Shown piece by piece: positions 46,770 through 58,554 of a stretch of DNA of 64,000 bases. Origin of the DNA: Marsupella aquatica. Taxonomy: Eukaryota; Marchantiophyta. The stretch spans positions 15,128,001 through 15,192,000 of the forward strand of contig OZ316895.1 of NCBI GenBank assembly GCA_973895155.1. The letters are read 5' to 3'. The translations under genes and the position numbers were made by a program. Each line of letters starts with the position of its first letter. The first letter of the stretch is position 1. The notes under the pieces are model-generated. The model was not told where the DNA came from. It searched no databases and was given only the letters and a program-made list of their open reading frames with translations.

Positions 46770-48530
46770 AAAGGAACAGTAAAATGCCATGTCAACCCTG
46801 GGGAGAATCAAAAGTGTCAACGTGGCTGGAGATTGACGTGACGATCATCGGCCGAGGTACGGTTAATAATGCACCAACAAAATAGTAAAGCGCGAAAACT
46901 CGTTACAAAGACAGTTGCTGCCGAAGTCCGCGAAAGCTTCATATAATAAGAGGACGGTAACTGCGATCATCGGGACTGACCATGCATCCAGCGATTGTTA
47001 AATATTACGTGGGCACGCAGTACAGTTTAGCAGATTACTTGTTCTAGACTTTCTTATTCACTCTTTTGCATTCCAGCGTGAAAATTGAGAAGCAATTTCG
47101 GGGCTGGACACGAATGACGCAAATAGTTTTAACATGGCGAGAAGACAAACGCTTCAATCCACCCCGGGCCTTCATCTGAGTCTCTTTCTTGCTGTACCGC
47201 ACGGCGTTTCATTGAATGCCATTCAATAAGATCCTTCATGGCAAGAACAAAATTAAGATGTCTGTAGCGTGACCGTTCATCCTGGGTATATAAGGCCGGG
47301 CTCACTCAATTTGTGTCCTACTAAGCACTTCGCACGGTCTTGTACACAACAGAGACGTTGGCGCGGATGATCATAGAAATGTGTCAGTGTTCTCCGTTCG
47401 GCATTTATAGAGATTGCTGATCTGATGCGAGATGAATACTCGAATCGCTTCCCGCTTTTCGTTGAGCGTGAATTTTAAACTCCAATCACATGTTGTCTTT
47501 TGATAACAGATCAGCTTGAAGACCGAACCGGAACAACGAAGTAGAATTGTTTCCAGCTGATTTGGCATGCACGGCTCTGGAGAAAAATTTCTGACCGTCA
47601 CGTGGATATCTCAATTTGAAGCTCTCGTAGTTCAGATGTGAATGAAGCTTCAATCTCGTCAAATTCTAGGTCTCTGGTACATCTCAATTAATCTGAAACA
47701 ATTGTGATTCACTACACTACCACGGAGAAAGACTCTCTCCTCATCTTCTCACACAACTACAAGCTCTCGTGGAATTGATCGACCTCCCATAGCTGAACAA
47801 ATGCGATGGTGACTGGACTGAGCTGCACACTTCAACCAAAGTTACGTACCAGTGTAGCAATCGCCAATTACCTACTGGTTCGTCCTAAATAAGTTTGATT
47901 GCAATTCCGTTCCTTAATGATCCCCTTTTCAGCGAGGTATGGGATTAATGAAAAATGAGTTATCCAGGCACAAAGCAAGTGTAGGCGGTTGCAATTGTGT
48001 AGGCGGCAGGTCAGAACCAAGATGTCCGTAAATTAGCCGCAAGGTAATGACCTCTGCTGAAAGGAGGGACGGACCGTCTCTACCGAGAACGAGCTAATAC
48101 AAAGCAGTGTAGAAAGGCTGACAAAAGAGTCCAACCGAAAAGTAGTTGAATGTTTGATGGAGACATGACTGACAGCGGACCCAGACTCTGAAAGCTTTCT
48201 GTGTGCGGCGTTCAAATCTTGAGCTTCCTGGGACAAGAGATTTAACTACGGGCAGTGCTCTTTTAGCCAGGACACGTCATACCAGAAGCAATGTGGACGA
48301 GGATCAACAATCTCAGACACGACAGTTTACTTACGAGGCTTGCAATCCCAATGTCTGCTCTCTCGGAAATGGGAACCCAGGCTTTGAGCTCTGAATCACG
48401 AAGGAGCTGGATAATGGGTCTGGAAGGGGATTTCGTTCTGAGGTGAAATTGAGAACTTTTTCGCTTGGTTTGTTGCAGGTTGGTATGTATGCATGGTTGC
48501 CGTGTGTCAATTGCTGGTCCGAGAACGTAC
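46770..48530. other. Possible intron of the minus-strand gene, or intergenic DNA with a plus-strand TATA box
   Basis: If 46556-46766 and 48531-48690 belong together, this is a 1.76-kb intron. A minus-strand frame at 47371-47601 contains five cysteines and could be a further exon, but its borders are not convincing. On the plus strand TATATAAG at 47287-47294 is followed by a plausible start region. Confidence 0.3.
47287..47294 (+). promoter_or_regulatory. TATA-box-like site
   Basis: TATATAAG preceded by CCTGGG and followed by GCCGGGCTCACTC, with a CA-type start candidate about 30 bp on. The nearest plus-strand ATG opens only a 17-codon frame, so the transcript, if any, is unknown. Confidence 0.3.
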
Positions 48531-48690
48531 GTGAATTTCGACATCAGCGCTCCACCACCTGCAAGAAATGTGACATGTCCTTGAAACTCGATTTCCCAAT
48601 CCATGTAAATCGATCGGCCTACCATTCTTCTGCTTACGTGACACGTCGGCCATTTGCCCGTCACTTTAGATATGACATTAAATGCGTCAG
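48531..48690 (-). CDS. Putative internal exon of the same unrecognised protein
   Basis: The minus strand has an acceptor (CCGTCGGCTTTAAG) and a donor (TTCAC/GTACGT). The 160-nt block reads DAFNVISKVTGKWPTCHV, then SIYMDWEIEFQGHVTFLAGG and ALMSKF, with no stop. The phases at both ends (2 bases, 52 codons, 2 bases) suit joining to the exon at 46766. The text looks like a real globular protein (alternating beta-like residues), but I cannot name it. Upstream exons, and therefore the start, were not found. Confidence 0.35.
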
Positions 48691-48699
48691 CTTAAAGCC

Positions 48700-51695
48700 G
48701 ACGGCAAGCAGAATGATACTTGTAAATTCGTCCCTCTCTAAGTGCAACCTTGCTGAGGACATAAGCGGCACTAAGTGCAAGCAATGGGTTTTGACTAATG
48801 GTGGTCTTGCGTGTGATGATCTTGAGAAAATAGGCCCTTGAGTGATCAGCTGGCATCTTGGACTGAGAGAGTCTTTCATGCATGCTGTTTGTTCCCCATT
48901 CCAAAGCTAGCCCTCATGACAATACTTGAGAACTCTCAAGGGCAAGGATCTAAAAGTTTCCAGCTCTTCCAGATTTTGACCTTTGAATTGATAATGGGAT
49001 AAAACTTGCCAATGTAGCCTGTTACAGTTCAGATTTACTGCCCTATAGACTAGAGTATGGGCAGGGAGGGGCACATGTTTCCCTGAGCAGATTGTGCCTA
49101 GAGTACTTGTTGAGAAGAACATTATATATAAAATTCTGGTCAAATAAGGGTTGATTTTTGAATAGGTTGCACATGCAAGCCAGCCCTTAGTTTCACTCTT
49201 TATTAAATAAGTACAAGTAGTCTTGGGAGAAAAGTTAAAATAAACCCGCCAAAGACAAATAGATAATTGCAAAATTGTAGTTATAGATGATAAGTGCAAT
49301 ATTGAATGCATATTTTTGTGACAATTGCGCTTACCAACGGTGAGCGAGTGTTACATTAGAGGTACATCATTCAGAAGTGTACTTTCGATACTGATAGAGA
49401 ATTAGCACCATCGACATTGAAGTGGCACGTAGCAATCAACGTGAGCCATGTTTTCTGTATCAGTCATTCAATGCGTGAGAATCTGAGGCAGCTTAAATGC
49501 TTAATAGAATGTGCCCAAATGAAAGATCAAGTCTTGATTGGGGTGTGAGATTGCTTTGTTAATTAATTAATCATTCTAGGCTAACCCACATATCGAGGCT
49601 AATTAATGGTATCAGTTCCTTCCCCGGCCCTAGTACTGCAGCAAATGCTAGGCATGATAGGAACTGAATGCTTGACCAGAACCCAGACCATGTCTCAATG
49701 AATTGGCACACCTGTCCAATGAGACAGGCCAGGTGCAAAGGATCCAATCCCACTAATAAAGGTGTTCATCCATTGGACACACATTTCACCCAAAATGGGG
49801 TTTACACAGTTTTTGACACTAACTTCGAAAAGAATGGTTATAGTTAAGGTCTTGCGAACAGCCCATAGAGGGCCAGGCAGCCAGTGCTCGAGACCCATTA
49901 ATGAGCCTTCAACCTGAATTCTTAATTATTTTGTGCTTGCCCTGAGGTAATTGCCAATGTAACGTAATACTTGACTACCTGCAATTAACACAGCATTGCA
50001 CATTTTTAGACTCCCAAGGATTTGCACTTAGAGAGGGTTGTCTATTCTATGCCGATACAATCTCCAAGACTCTCTCTCCACTTCAACGTCGATTGCCAAT
50101 GGCGAATTCCTGCCTGTATCGTTGTCCAACAACAAGCCAGGATCCATTCGAAAAGGAACAAGTTCACTGACAGTCAGACTTCAAAGTTTCGGTCATTGAC
50201 AATGTTACTTCCATGTTTCGTTCAAGGGAAGAGACCAAAGTACTAAGTCGAAACCGTGAACACCGGGGTTACAAGTCCAAAAGACGGACATCACAAGGAA
50301 TTGAATAGAATTCTATGAAACTTCGAGCCGTCTTCTCGGACTATCTTGTGTCAGCGCAGACGAGGACCAATGTCACCGAATTTCACTACGTAATGCTTGG
50401 TCGCCGATTATCCACACATCCACACCCCATTATTATTCCACAGCAAAAATTCTAGAGAAGTCCGGAGGTCCACGACTTGAGTCTCGAGCTTTGACGAGAG
50501 CGGCTTTGAACACTATGTCAGAACAGAACTACAGAATCTATTGGCCTCGACGACAGAAACCAGGAAGCAAGAGCCAAATCCTCTGGAGTCAATCTCCTTT
50601 CAAGGACAGGACTGCTGCTCCTGCGAGCAAATCCATGCGGGACAGAGAGCGGATCTTATTCACATCGATAATCACGTAGTAAGCAGCGGAAGGACATACA
50701 AACTAGGTGATTTGCATGCATGGGAAGATTTTGAGTAGTACAATCATGGCCAAATGTGGTCGACATACTTTTCTACATTTCATTTACATTTAATACACAT
50801 GTATTTCGTGATCTCCAATCCAGAACAGTATCGATCGTGGACCCGTCGGTCGGATTCAAGCTCAGAGGAAAGGCTACAGTTTCGATCCTACGTATACGGT
50901 CACACGTAAGTAATCTGGCCAGACTGTTAATTAATCAGGGAATTGAATCCGAGTTGTTTTCCGTTCGGCACTGTTCTTGTCCCATTTTCATCAACAGAAT
51001 GGCTCATCTCCTATGCTGGCCCTCACCTTACACCTCACTCCATCGACGTAAAATAATGCTCTCAGTCCAATGGATGGATTATTTTGCTAGGTTAAGTCTG
51101 GGATAAGAATTGTCATGAAATTCATTGCCTTGATGGAGCAAGGGAACTACAGTAATTGCTTAGAATTGCCGCTTGCCTTCTCTAGCTTGAAAACCAAAGC
51201 TAGGGAAATAACCGTGGAGTTGGAGTGGTCCTTCTACAGTCTGTAGCGTACAAGTTACCCAGTCAGGGCCCGATCATGCTATCTCGTATATCACATGCTG
51301 TTCATTGATTCGTGCCTTCAGAAGGTGAAGATTTAATCTATGTTTCTTCTTGATGACTTGCAGCGGAGTTTTGCAGAAAGGACAACTTATGGACTCATAA
51401 AATCGGGACCTCCTTTTTTGTGGGGCTCCACGCATATCCTGCCAAAAGACCGCTCAATTTGCCTTTTCCTCAGCACTTTGCCACGTTTGCCAATACATAG
51501 GGCCACAGTTGCTAGCTTGGTCCGGGTGACAAAGTCTACAAATTGTCACGGTGCCAAGTGCCGACCTTACAAGTTCTCTCAAAAATTTGGGAAAACTGAT
51601 AAAGCCACCAATCGTTTGCTTTGTGTGTGCTTGACCTTATCAGATCACTTGTATGTATCACTATTAAAGCCAGTATCTAGAGGGCTTCTGGGAAA
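48700..51695. other. Intergenic, no gene recognised
   Basis: Overlapping short frames only. 49560-49925 has weakly inverted ends (AGGCTAATTAATGG against AGGCTCATTAATGG) that may be a very old fold-back element. 50020-51110 contains plus-strand frames without motifs. Confidence 0.35.
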
Positions 51696-51701
51696 GAAAT
51701 G

Positions 51702-51826
51702 CCAACGTTCAGAAGACTGCTGCCCATCATCGCATAAATATCTACAGAACAAAAATTACAGAACTACCAACGTTCAAAAGACTGCAGCCCATCATCGCAT
51801 AAATGTCTACAAAACAAAAATTACAG
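51702..51826 (+). repeat. 65-bp tandem duplication
   Basis: CCAACGTTCAGAAGACTGC at 51702 recurs as CCAACGTTCAAAAGACTGC at 51767. Both are followed by CCCATCATCGCATAAAT and ACAAAAATTACAG. Confidence 0.92.
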
Positions 51827-51829
51827 GTC

Positions 51830-52730
51830 GAAGACCCAACCAAAGGAGTTGCATGGCAGGAAGGATGAATTTTTCCATTCAGCAGCAATGATCACATCAT
51901 GAGCGATTGCGATGTAAACGAAAGTTGTCAGACCTCCCCTCGTTGGCTCGTCCTCAGATTGTGAAGAGTAAGAGTTCAATAAATTGCGGAGAGCGAAGCT
52001 GTATCAAGGTTGTGCTCATTCATGGTTGACAAAAAAGTCTCCAGATGAAAAGCTATTATCACTAAACAAGGGGCCCAGAAAGGAAAGCTACAAAAGAGAG
52101 TGCATGACAAAAGCGATTGAATGCACTTTTATAATTAGACGGCAGTGTCCTTTGCATGGTACTTCCGTAGATTTTAGCGTCTCCACGAGCAGACGGTCGG
52201 GTATAGTAATATCGATATTATCGAGGGGAAGGGATCTGAGGGGATGGGACTGATGATGATGACAGATTCTGGGACGGGGATTCTATTCTATTCTATTCTA
52301 TTCTATTCCCAGGTTATTAGGAATGGCCTCGATTCTTCAGATAGAATGAATTATTGTTGATCTGTGGGAGGATGCTCGGCAGTCCATGCATGTTGTGTGT
52401 GCCATGGCGATGAATAGTTGGGCGTGAGGGCCCAATTGCACCGACGCTGGGCTGGCTGGGATGGTGGCGGGCGGAAAAATACAGGCCAAGCCCAGAAACG
52501 TCGTCGAAGAACAGGAATCCGATCCAATCAAGACGAGCGGCACGAACTGACCTGTCACAACCACAAGCAACAATGTCCGCATGCCTATCGAGCTACAGTC
52601 TACTAGAGTACAGTCCTTTTAGCTACCATATCTACAGTGACCCCTTTTGGGCTTTACTCGTCGGTGTTTTACGTGAGCTCAACGAAAATATCTCACGAAG
52701 AGGAGACTACACTGGTGACAAGCGATTATT
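51830..52730. other. Non-coding, with a microsatellite
   Basis: No gene recognised. TTCTA pentamers occupy 52281-52308 (five and a half copies). The plus-strand frames nearby are short and motif-free. Confidence 0.5.
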
Positions 52731-52736
52731 AGAGTG

Positions 52737-53295
52737 TCGACAATTAGGTAGATTCCACCTCTTTGAAAAGTCAGGGCCATTTTTTGCAAAATTAGTTACC
52801 TCCTTTTGCCTTCCGCTAGGCAGTTTTCCACATCCTCCTTAAAATCTAGAGAGATCTCACTTGGCCTCCTAGCCAAATCCAATAGCTAGAATTTGATGGT
52901 TGTCTTTTATATCTATGGAGATCTGTGTCAGAAGGTAATCTAGGAAAACCAAAGAAATGTTCAATATTCTTAACATTTTCTCCTTCACACAAGTGAGTAG
53001 TGTCTTCTATTACCTAGGTTCTCACCTAGCCAAACACCCTATTAGCCCCTTATATCTAGGGCGGTTGACTTAAAGACTTCAAAAAGGAAAAAAAAAAAGT
53101 AGTATTACTAACATTTTCCCCTTCAAGGTGACACACCCTGGCTGAACAGAAGTGACCTTTAAAATTCAACCGAGTAAAGCTTTAAATCTTGGGAGGTTGA
53201 TGTCAAAAACTTAATCTAGAAAAATTAGATAAGTACTATCGGTAGCATATTCTCATTCACACAAGGTGACACTCACTACCCTTGCCCGAAAGAAA
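52737..53295 (+). repeat. Dispersed repeat family R, copy 6 (compound, two to three degenerate units)
   Basis: TAGGTAGATTCCACCTCTTT and GCAGTTTTCCACATCCTCC open the first unit. The terminal block, ACATTTTCTCCTTCACACAA or a close variant, occurs at about 52975, about 53110 and about 53245 (CTCATTCACACAAGGTGACA), so units have been duplicated or inserted into each other. + direction. Confidence 0.68.
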
Positions 53296-53439
53296 AATAC
53301 TCAAAAAATTGAACTGAGGAGAGCTCGTTTTCGTTCCAGTGAAGGTTCCATTTCAGATGGGGGAAAAAGCCTACAGTACAAAAGAACGGGACCGGTCACG
53401 TCGGTTTGGTACGAACTGCGAAGGAAGAGTGGCGGTAAC

Positions 53440-53560
53440 CGTGTACAGTACGGGAACTCCCATACAGTACGAGTCAGGTAACATGTACAGTACGAGTCGG
53501 GTAACCGTGTACAGTATGAGTCGGGTAACCATGTACAGTACGGTGGTCCTTCTAAACTAC
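53440..53560 (+). repeat. ~25-bp minisatellite
   Basis: Four to five units of the type GTACAGTACGAGTCGGGTAA with CCGTGT or CCATGT between them. Units differ at one to three bases, and the array starts inside a run of similar text after 53435. Confidence 0.88.
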
Positions 53561-53561
53561 A

Positions 53562-53860
53562 CCGTCCTACCTGCTGTCATCCTCGTTTACGTGGAACCTC
53601 GGGATTCGATAGGAAGGAGAAAGAATACCCCTGTCCATCCCCGATTGGATTACATGTGTCTATTCCCAATTGGGTCACACACGTCTATTTTTCAATTCGG
53701 TTACGTGGGAACTGCAGTTGCCCTTGTCTCTTGCTAACTACAAAATAAAATCCACCAAAAAGACAAACCAATTCGTACCACGCTTGTGATGAATGAGCAC
53801 GTTGGTCAGAAACAGCCTGCAGGGAAATGTTGGCCCTCAATGACACTCATTCCAATGTTT
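53562..53860. other. Non-coding
   Basis: An open frame at 53339-53737 simply reads through the minisatellite and carries no motif. Confidence 0.5.
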
Positions 53861-53861
53861 T

Positions 53862-54350
53862 CTTTAGTGGCGGAAAAGTGCCAAATTCCATTTCATTGCC
53901 ACTTTTTGTGACAATTTGCCTGATTGTTTTCTCCTTTACAATTATCTGGCCGTAGAAAATTTGGCCCTTAAACTGGCTCAATTTCCACGATAGAGCCTTG
54001 ATAGCTGGACCACACGATATTCTTGCCTTTGTTTATCAAGGTCCGGACTGTAAGGGCTGGGATGCTTACAGACCTTGGCCTCCATTTTCCTGTTCCATTA
54101 AGAAGCCATCGAGCTGGTTGATTTTCTCCTTTCAGTAATACACTGCTAGAGGATTGGTTTAAGACCTCAAATTAGAAGGGCCCGCATACATGCAGGACAC
54201 CTCTTAGCCAGTTTCCATCCTAGCCACAAACCCCACTAGCTAGAACCTGACAGTTATCCTTTAATCTATAGACATCTAATGGTCAGAATATGGATTATAA
54301 AATTTGATAAGAATGTACTTAGCATCTTCTCCTTCACACTCAGTGGCATA
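53862..54350 (+). repeat. Dispersed repeat family R, copy 7 (two partial blocks)
   Basis: 53862-53945 has the head (AGTGGCGGAAAAGTGCCAAA, TTGCCACTTTTTGTGACAAT). 54203-54347 has the tail half (CTTAGCCAGTTTCCATCCTA, CTGACAGTTATCCTTTAATC, ACTTAGCATCTTCTCCTTCA). The 260 bp between them is unrelated, so this may be one interrupted copy. Confidence 0.6.
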
Positions 54351-54379
54351 GGGGTATAAACTCATGAGAGCTGCTCCAT

Positions 54380-54720
54380 GACAACTGCTCTTCTAGAGAG
54401 TATAAGAGTATACCCACTCTCCACTCTTGAAACTAATATTTAAGCATGAGACAGAGGCAGAGAAGAGAACTTGTCATAGAGCAGCTCACAAGATTGCCAA
54501 ACTATGGTGGATGTACTGGAATTGTACATAATGGTGATTCTTCTCTTGACCATGGACGTAGCTTAGATGGGGTGAACTTTGTATCTTCGCTTTGTTATGG
54601 ATTGCTGGTTGTACTCTGGTTCTCTGTGCTGTGATGTGATGTGATGTGATGTGCTGTGAGATATTACCTCAATATAGCTTGTCAAATTCTCTTGATGCTA
54701 ATAAATAGAGGATTGGAAAT
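54380..54720 (+). mobile_element. Possible solo LTR fragment
   Basis: A TATA-like GAGTATAAGAGTATA is followed by AGACAGAGGCAGAGAAGAGA, a TTGTATCTTCG-type stretch and a TCTCTGTGCTGTGA end with a (TGTGA)n run at 54625-54660. The order resembles the 3' half of plant Copia LTRs, but no primer-binding site, polypurine tract, matching second LTR or target duplication was found. Confidence 0.3.
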
Positions 54721-54724
54721 TGAC

Positions 54725-55130
54725 CCACAACAACGTTTGTTGTCAATGTATAAAAAAAATGAAGCTCACTCACGTGTGACATTGTATGTCAAAAGCAATA
54801 AATGATTAGACTCATCATTAGGCTTAAGCAAGAAAATTCCAGCATCTTGAATATGGCACTTGCTGTATGGGCTGCAAAAAGATCAAGGTCAAGCTGATTG
54901 ACCACTAAAGGTTTCATGTCCCACTTGAGAAAATCAATCTTTGGCAAACAAGGGGTTGAAAGTCTCATAAACCTATGGTTGCTTCAGTGCATTAACGACT
55001 TCATTTATACGTTAATAACCCGGTTAATAAAGGTACCCAAAATAGACTAGCTTTGAAAGCTATAGGTTTCACGTTTGTTTTTTGTTAGCTAGCTGTGTTT
55101 CAATCATTTAATCCGTAAGGTTGCAAAGTA
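54725..55130. other. Non-coding, no gene recognised
   Basis: Probably distal downstream DNA of the minus-strand RING-H2 gene. Confidence 0.45.
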
Positions 55131-55131
55131 A

Positions 55132-55249
55132 TTTGCTAAAGAATGTGTGCTGGTTGCAAGCCAGATGACCATCACATGGAGTACACCGAGTTTGCTAAAG
55201 AATGTGTGCTGGTTGCAAGCCAGATTACTGTCACATGGAGTAAATAGAG
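55132..55249 (+). repeat. 59-bp tandem duplication
   Basis: TTTGCTAAAGAATGTGTGCT starts at 55132 and again at 55191. Both units run through GGTTGCAAGCCAGAT and TCACATGGAGTA with few differences. It lies 80 bp beyond the stop codon of the RING-H2 gene. Confidence 0.92.
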
Positions 55250-55328
55250 TCATGTTAGAGTTTAAGATTGGAACTGACAAAAGAAAGGGGTCATTTTGGA
55301 AATATGTTTTATTATTTGAGACAATGAG

Positions 55329-56027
55329 TCAATGCACGGATGACATTCGATCAATTAGTTCAAGTTCTTGTGCTGATGCCGGCCGAGGGGCATGAAGGGG
55401 AAGTGCCTTCTGGCAGACTGGGCATGTTGATTTCTCTGCAAGCCAATTTGATATACACCGAGGATGGAACAAATGCATGCATCCATGCAGAGCTTGTGAG
55501 GGGGAGGACAATTTCTCATGACAGATTGAGCAATAGTCATTTCTCTCACTCCTGGTCAGACTTCTTTGCCAGCATGGAAGCAACCGAAGTATGTCTGCAC
55601 TAGCTGGTTTGTCCGGGTCAGTTTTATTGGAGCTGGAAGTTCCATCCTCTGGAGCTGCACTGAACAACGTGCCCATCCTTATTTCCTGCTGCACATTACG
55701 AACTGATTTGGCATTGCCAAACATGAGATTGAGGTTTTCATCGGTATCAAGGCCCATGCATACTAGAGCCTTGATAGAATCAGAAAAGTCACAAAAGGCA
55801 GGTCCCACTGGCCCACTGAATCCTGACAAATCAATGTTGGCTTTTCTTGCCAATTCTTGCACTTCTGGCTTCTCACTATGGGTTGTGAGGTACAACACCC
55901 CTGCCATAGTCTCCGACAAAATGTCATCTTCCTTCTTCACCCCCTTTATTGAACCTTTGCAGCTCCCTCGGCTGCTCCCTGGATGAGACTTCCTCTCCCC
56001 TCTCAGATTTGAGCTTGCCCTCGGCAT
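55329..56027 (-). CDS. RING-H2 finger protein, probable E3 ubiquitin ligase
   Basis: 232 residues, no intron needed. A complete RING-H2 finger sits at 166-205: C166 C169, C183, H185, H188, C191, C202 C205 (YCSIC, HGCMHLFHPRC, STCPVC). Trp195, in the usual place (CISNWL), favours E2 binding. RING-H2 proteins of this size typically transfer ubiquitin from an E2 to a substrate; the target is unknown. The N-terminal 30 residues are basic and Ser-rich. Residues 35-125 (ILSETMAGVLYLTTHSE, FCDFSDSIKALVCMGLDTDE) look globular but match no domain I can name. There is no membrane segment. The frame is open for about 12 codons before the chosen ATG, so a spliced upstream exon is possible. Confidence 0.78.
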   Translation of the reverse strand: MPRASSNLRGERKSHPGSSRGSCKGSIKGVKKEDDILSETMAGVLYLTTHSEKPEVQELARKANIDLSGFSGPVGPAFCDFSDSIKALVCMGLDTDENLNLMFGNAKSVRNVQQEIRMGTLFSAAPEDGTSSSNKTDPDKPASADILRLLPCWQRSLTRSERNDYCSICHEKLSSPSQALHGCMHLFHPRCISNWLAEKSTCPVCQKALPLHAPRPASAQELELIDRMSSVH

Positions 56028-56029
56028 TG

Positions 56030-58085
56030 GCCTTCTTTCTGCTAGTGTGTACTCCTCCCCACCCTATATACCTGGGGTTTGCAAACAAAAGTAATGATGA
56101 GTTTGTGGTAATGACCATTTGCACAACTCTTCATAATATTTATATTGGGCCTACATTGTGCAACATTTATTGGAGAAACTACTGTAGTTTATGTGTCTCA
56201 AGATACACTCCCAAGATCGGAGACTAGCAACATACTACCTAGAAAATACACAATCACGGACCTTCACTGTGTCTTATTAACAAGGACTTCTATATTTGCT
56301 AAATCTTTACTTCGAATCTTTTTCTTCACATTTGGTCCCACCTCCATCCCTCAGATTGTCTCTCCCCCATGTTCATTTTATTGGTTCTCGTGTTTGAATC
56401 TCATGAGGATCAGGAATATTTTGTACAATTGAGACGAAAGAGTCGAGGGTAGATTCACAAAAGGTTGATTTTTTCCCTGGCAACCTCCATATGGGGAGCC
56501 GTGTCACCCACAATCCTCATTCGCTCAATTTGAAATCTGCAGCTTTTGCTCCAGAACACGTCCTGGGGGTTCATCATATGAAATGAGTCATGTATGTTGT
56601 AATGTGAAAACTTGGCAGGCAGATAATAATGGGTGCCGTACAAGTCTTGTTGTAAGGGTCCAAGACATACTACCATAATGTTGGGAGACACCGCACCAAA
56701 ATGCAAGCAGGATGCAAAATGCATGATGAAATAGAAATATGTTTTATGTGTATGCAGTTTCTGGTGAGACATATCAATATTTTTCACTCACTCGGATGTG
56801 TAGATGAGATGCAGAAATATAAAATAACATGCACTTTTCATTGATGAGTTGTTTTGTGAACAAAATATTATAGTACTGGCTCTGTACACAAAGAGAGTCC
56901 TTTACAATTAAGTCATGCAGTGTAGTTAAGCGCTGTGGTAGAATGCTGTCCATATTTGCTACAGTACAACAAATCACAACCACAGGTAATTGGAGGTAGA
57001 ATATATCTCCACTCTAGTTGTTAGAACACTCAATAAGATATATCGGTGTCTGTAGCAGACACAGTAAACTCATTTGTAACCAAGTATGAGCAGAAAAAAT
57101 CTCCTGAAAAAGTGCCGACAAAGTACCCAAAAAATAATAGAGAACAGAGAATACATATGTATTCAATATTAACTGCTGCTTGATGACAAGTATCAGTTGA
57201 TATTAATATTGAATGGCCAATGTGTCGGATAACTAGACGAGTGCCATGAAGGTCATGGTGGCATGTTTATATCCAAATTTTAGATATTTCTTCCCAGGGT
57301 GAAGAGAACTGGACCATGTCTTTCACTCCAAACGGCACTCATGAACCAAGACTTACCAAGCGAGTGGCGCCACACACAAAGTTTGCTGTCACTTACTCAA
57401 ACCATGCCCCTCATAAGATTTCAGCTACTACCAGCTGACTTTCACATACCCAATGTGGCAATGTTGTTTGCGTGTAACTACAAGGATAGATACCAGTTAA
57501 AGTCTTACCAATCATAATTGCCCTTAGTGGTTTTCCTCTTTGTCACTTCCAGGGCATTTATGGAGAGGATTGCACAGTAAAGATTTGGATACCTCATTTT
57601 GAAGATTCTCGTTTATTTTACTAAAATTAATAAATATAAAAATCTCGTAGGGCCTGTAAGTGTAATTAAGTCATGTTAGGAGAGCATTCTGGGCAATAAG
57701 AGCCCCTACAAACGTGAGCTGAAGCTTTCATGTTTTTTAGGCACGCTTTCATTTTCTGAGGCAATATGGCACACTATACGCTGCGAACAAGACTTTACAA
57801 TAAACATAGACGACATCATTGCAATTGTGGAAGGAGAGGTTGTGTCGTACCAGATTCTATATTTGAGCTATTCAATGAATAGAAGAGATACAGGGAACGC
57901 AGGATCAGCCTTGGCACAACTTGGAGAGAGACATCAAAGCTGCCTGGATGGTGAGGGACTCACTAAATTGTGGAACATTGAGGATTGGGATCTCAAGGAT
58001 ATTCGATCTACTTTCCATATATGGACCTCCCAGATTTCACAAATTAATTGGTTTTCTTCAACTTTTCTGGGATTTATGTGAAAAC
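56030..58085. other. Upstream of the RING-H2 gene; otherwise no gene recognised
   Basis: AT-rich. 57160-57212 holds a small inverted repeat (ATTCAATATTAACTG and its inverse). The frames at 56455-56787 minus and 57827-58081 plus have no motif. Confidence 0.4.
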
Positions 58086-58089
58086 TTGC

Positions 58090-58548
58090 AACTATGACTT
58101 GGTAAATTTTAGTGAGTCTTTTGAGATTTGGTAGATTTTTGTATGGATGCCTTGAAAGGAGACTGCTAGAAATCCCATAGATATACTTCATAACCATATG
58201 CTGATTTGACAAGAAAATTTCCATTGAAAATGAGGATTCAAAAATCTTTCCACAAGTGCAACCCTGACTGTCTAAACAAATTTGCTGCCTCTTTCCAGAT
58301 TATGCAGGAGCTGACCCTGAATCATTAGGATCACTTGTATTGTTTAACTCAAAGATAGAGTCAGGTAGACAACACCTCCCATTCCATAATTGGAATCCTC
58401 TGTCCGTGTCAATAATTTTCAATCCAGACTGGCTTATCAAATGAGCATAACCATGTAAAGAAAATGGAATTTTCTTCCCATGCATCTCCAACAAATCTAC
58501 CAAATCTCAAAAAGACTTCTGAAAATCTACCAAATCTTGATGTTAGTT
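58090..58548. mobile_element. Fold-back element with ~150-bp terminal inverted repeats
   Basis: The left arm has GAGTCTTTTGAGATTTGGTA and GATTTTTGTATGGATG, then ATGCTGATTTGACAAG and CATTGAAAAT. The inverse of the right arm has AAGTCTTTTTGAGATTTGGT and AGATTTGTTGGAGATGCATG, then ATGCTCATTTGATAAG and GATTGAAAAT. The order is the same along both arms. No coding capacity. It is not obviously related to the two family F elements. Confidence 0.75.
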
Positions 58549-58554
58549 GTAGTT

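Noticed and set aside
49560-49925. Another fold-back element
   Set aside because: Only AGGCT.ATTAATGG and a run of AT match at the two ends; too weak to separate from chance.
53339-53737. 132-codon plus-strand frame
   Set aside because: It reads through the GTACAGTACGAGTCGGGTAA minisatellite; repeat-derived with no further support.
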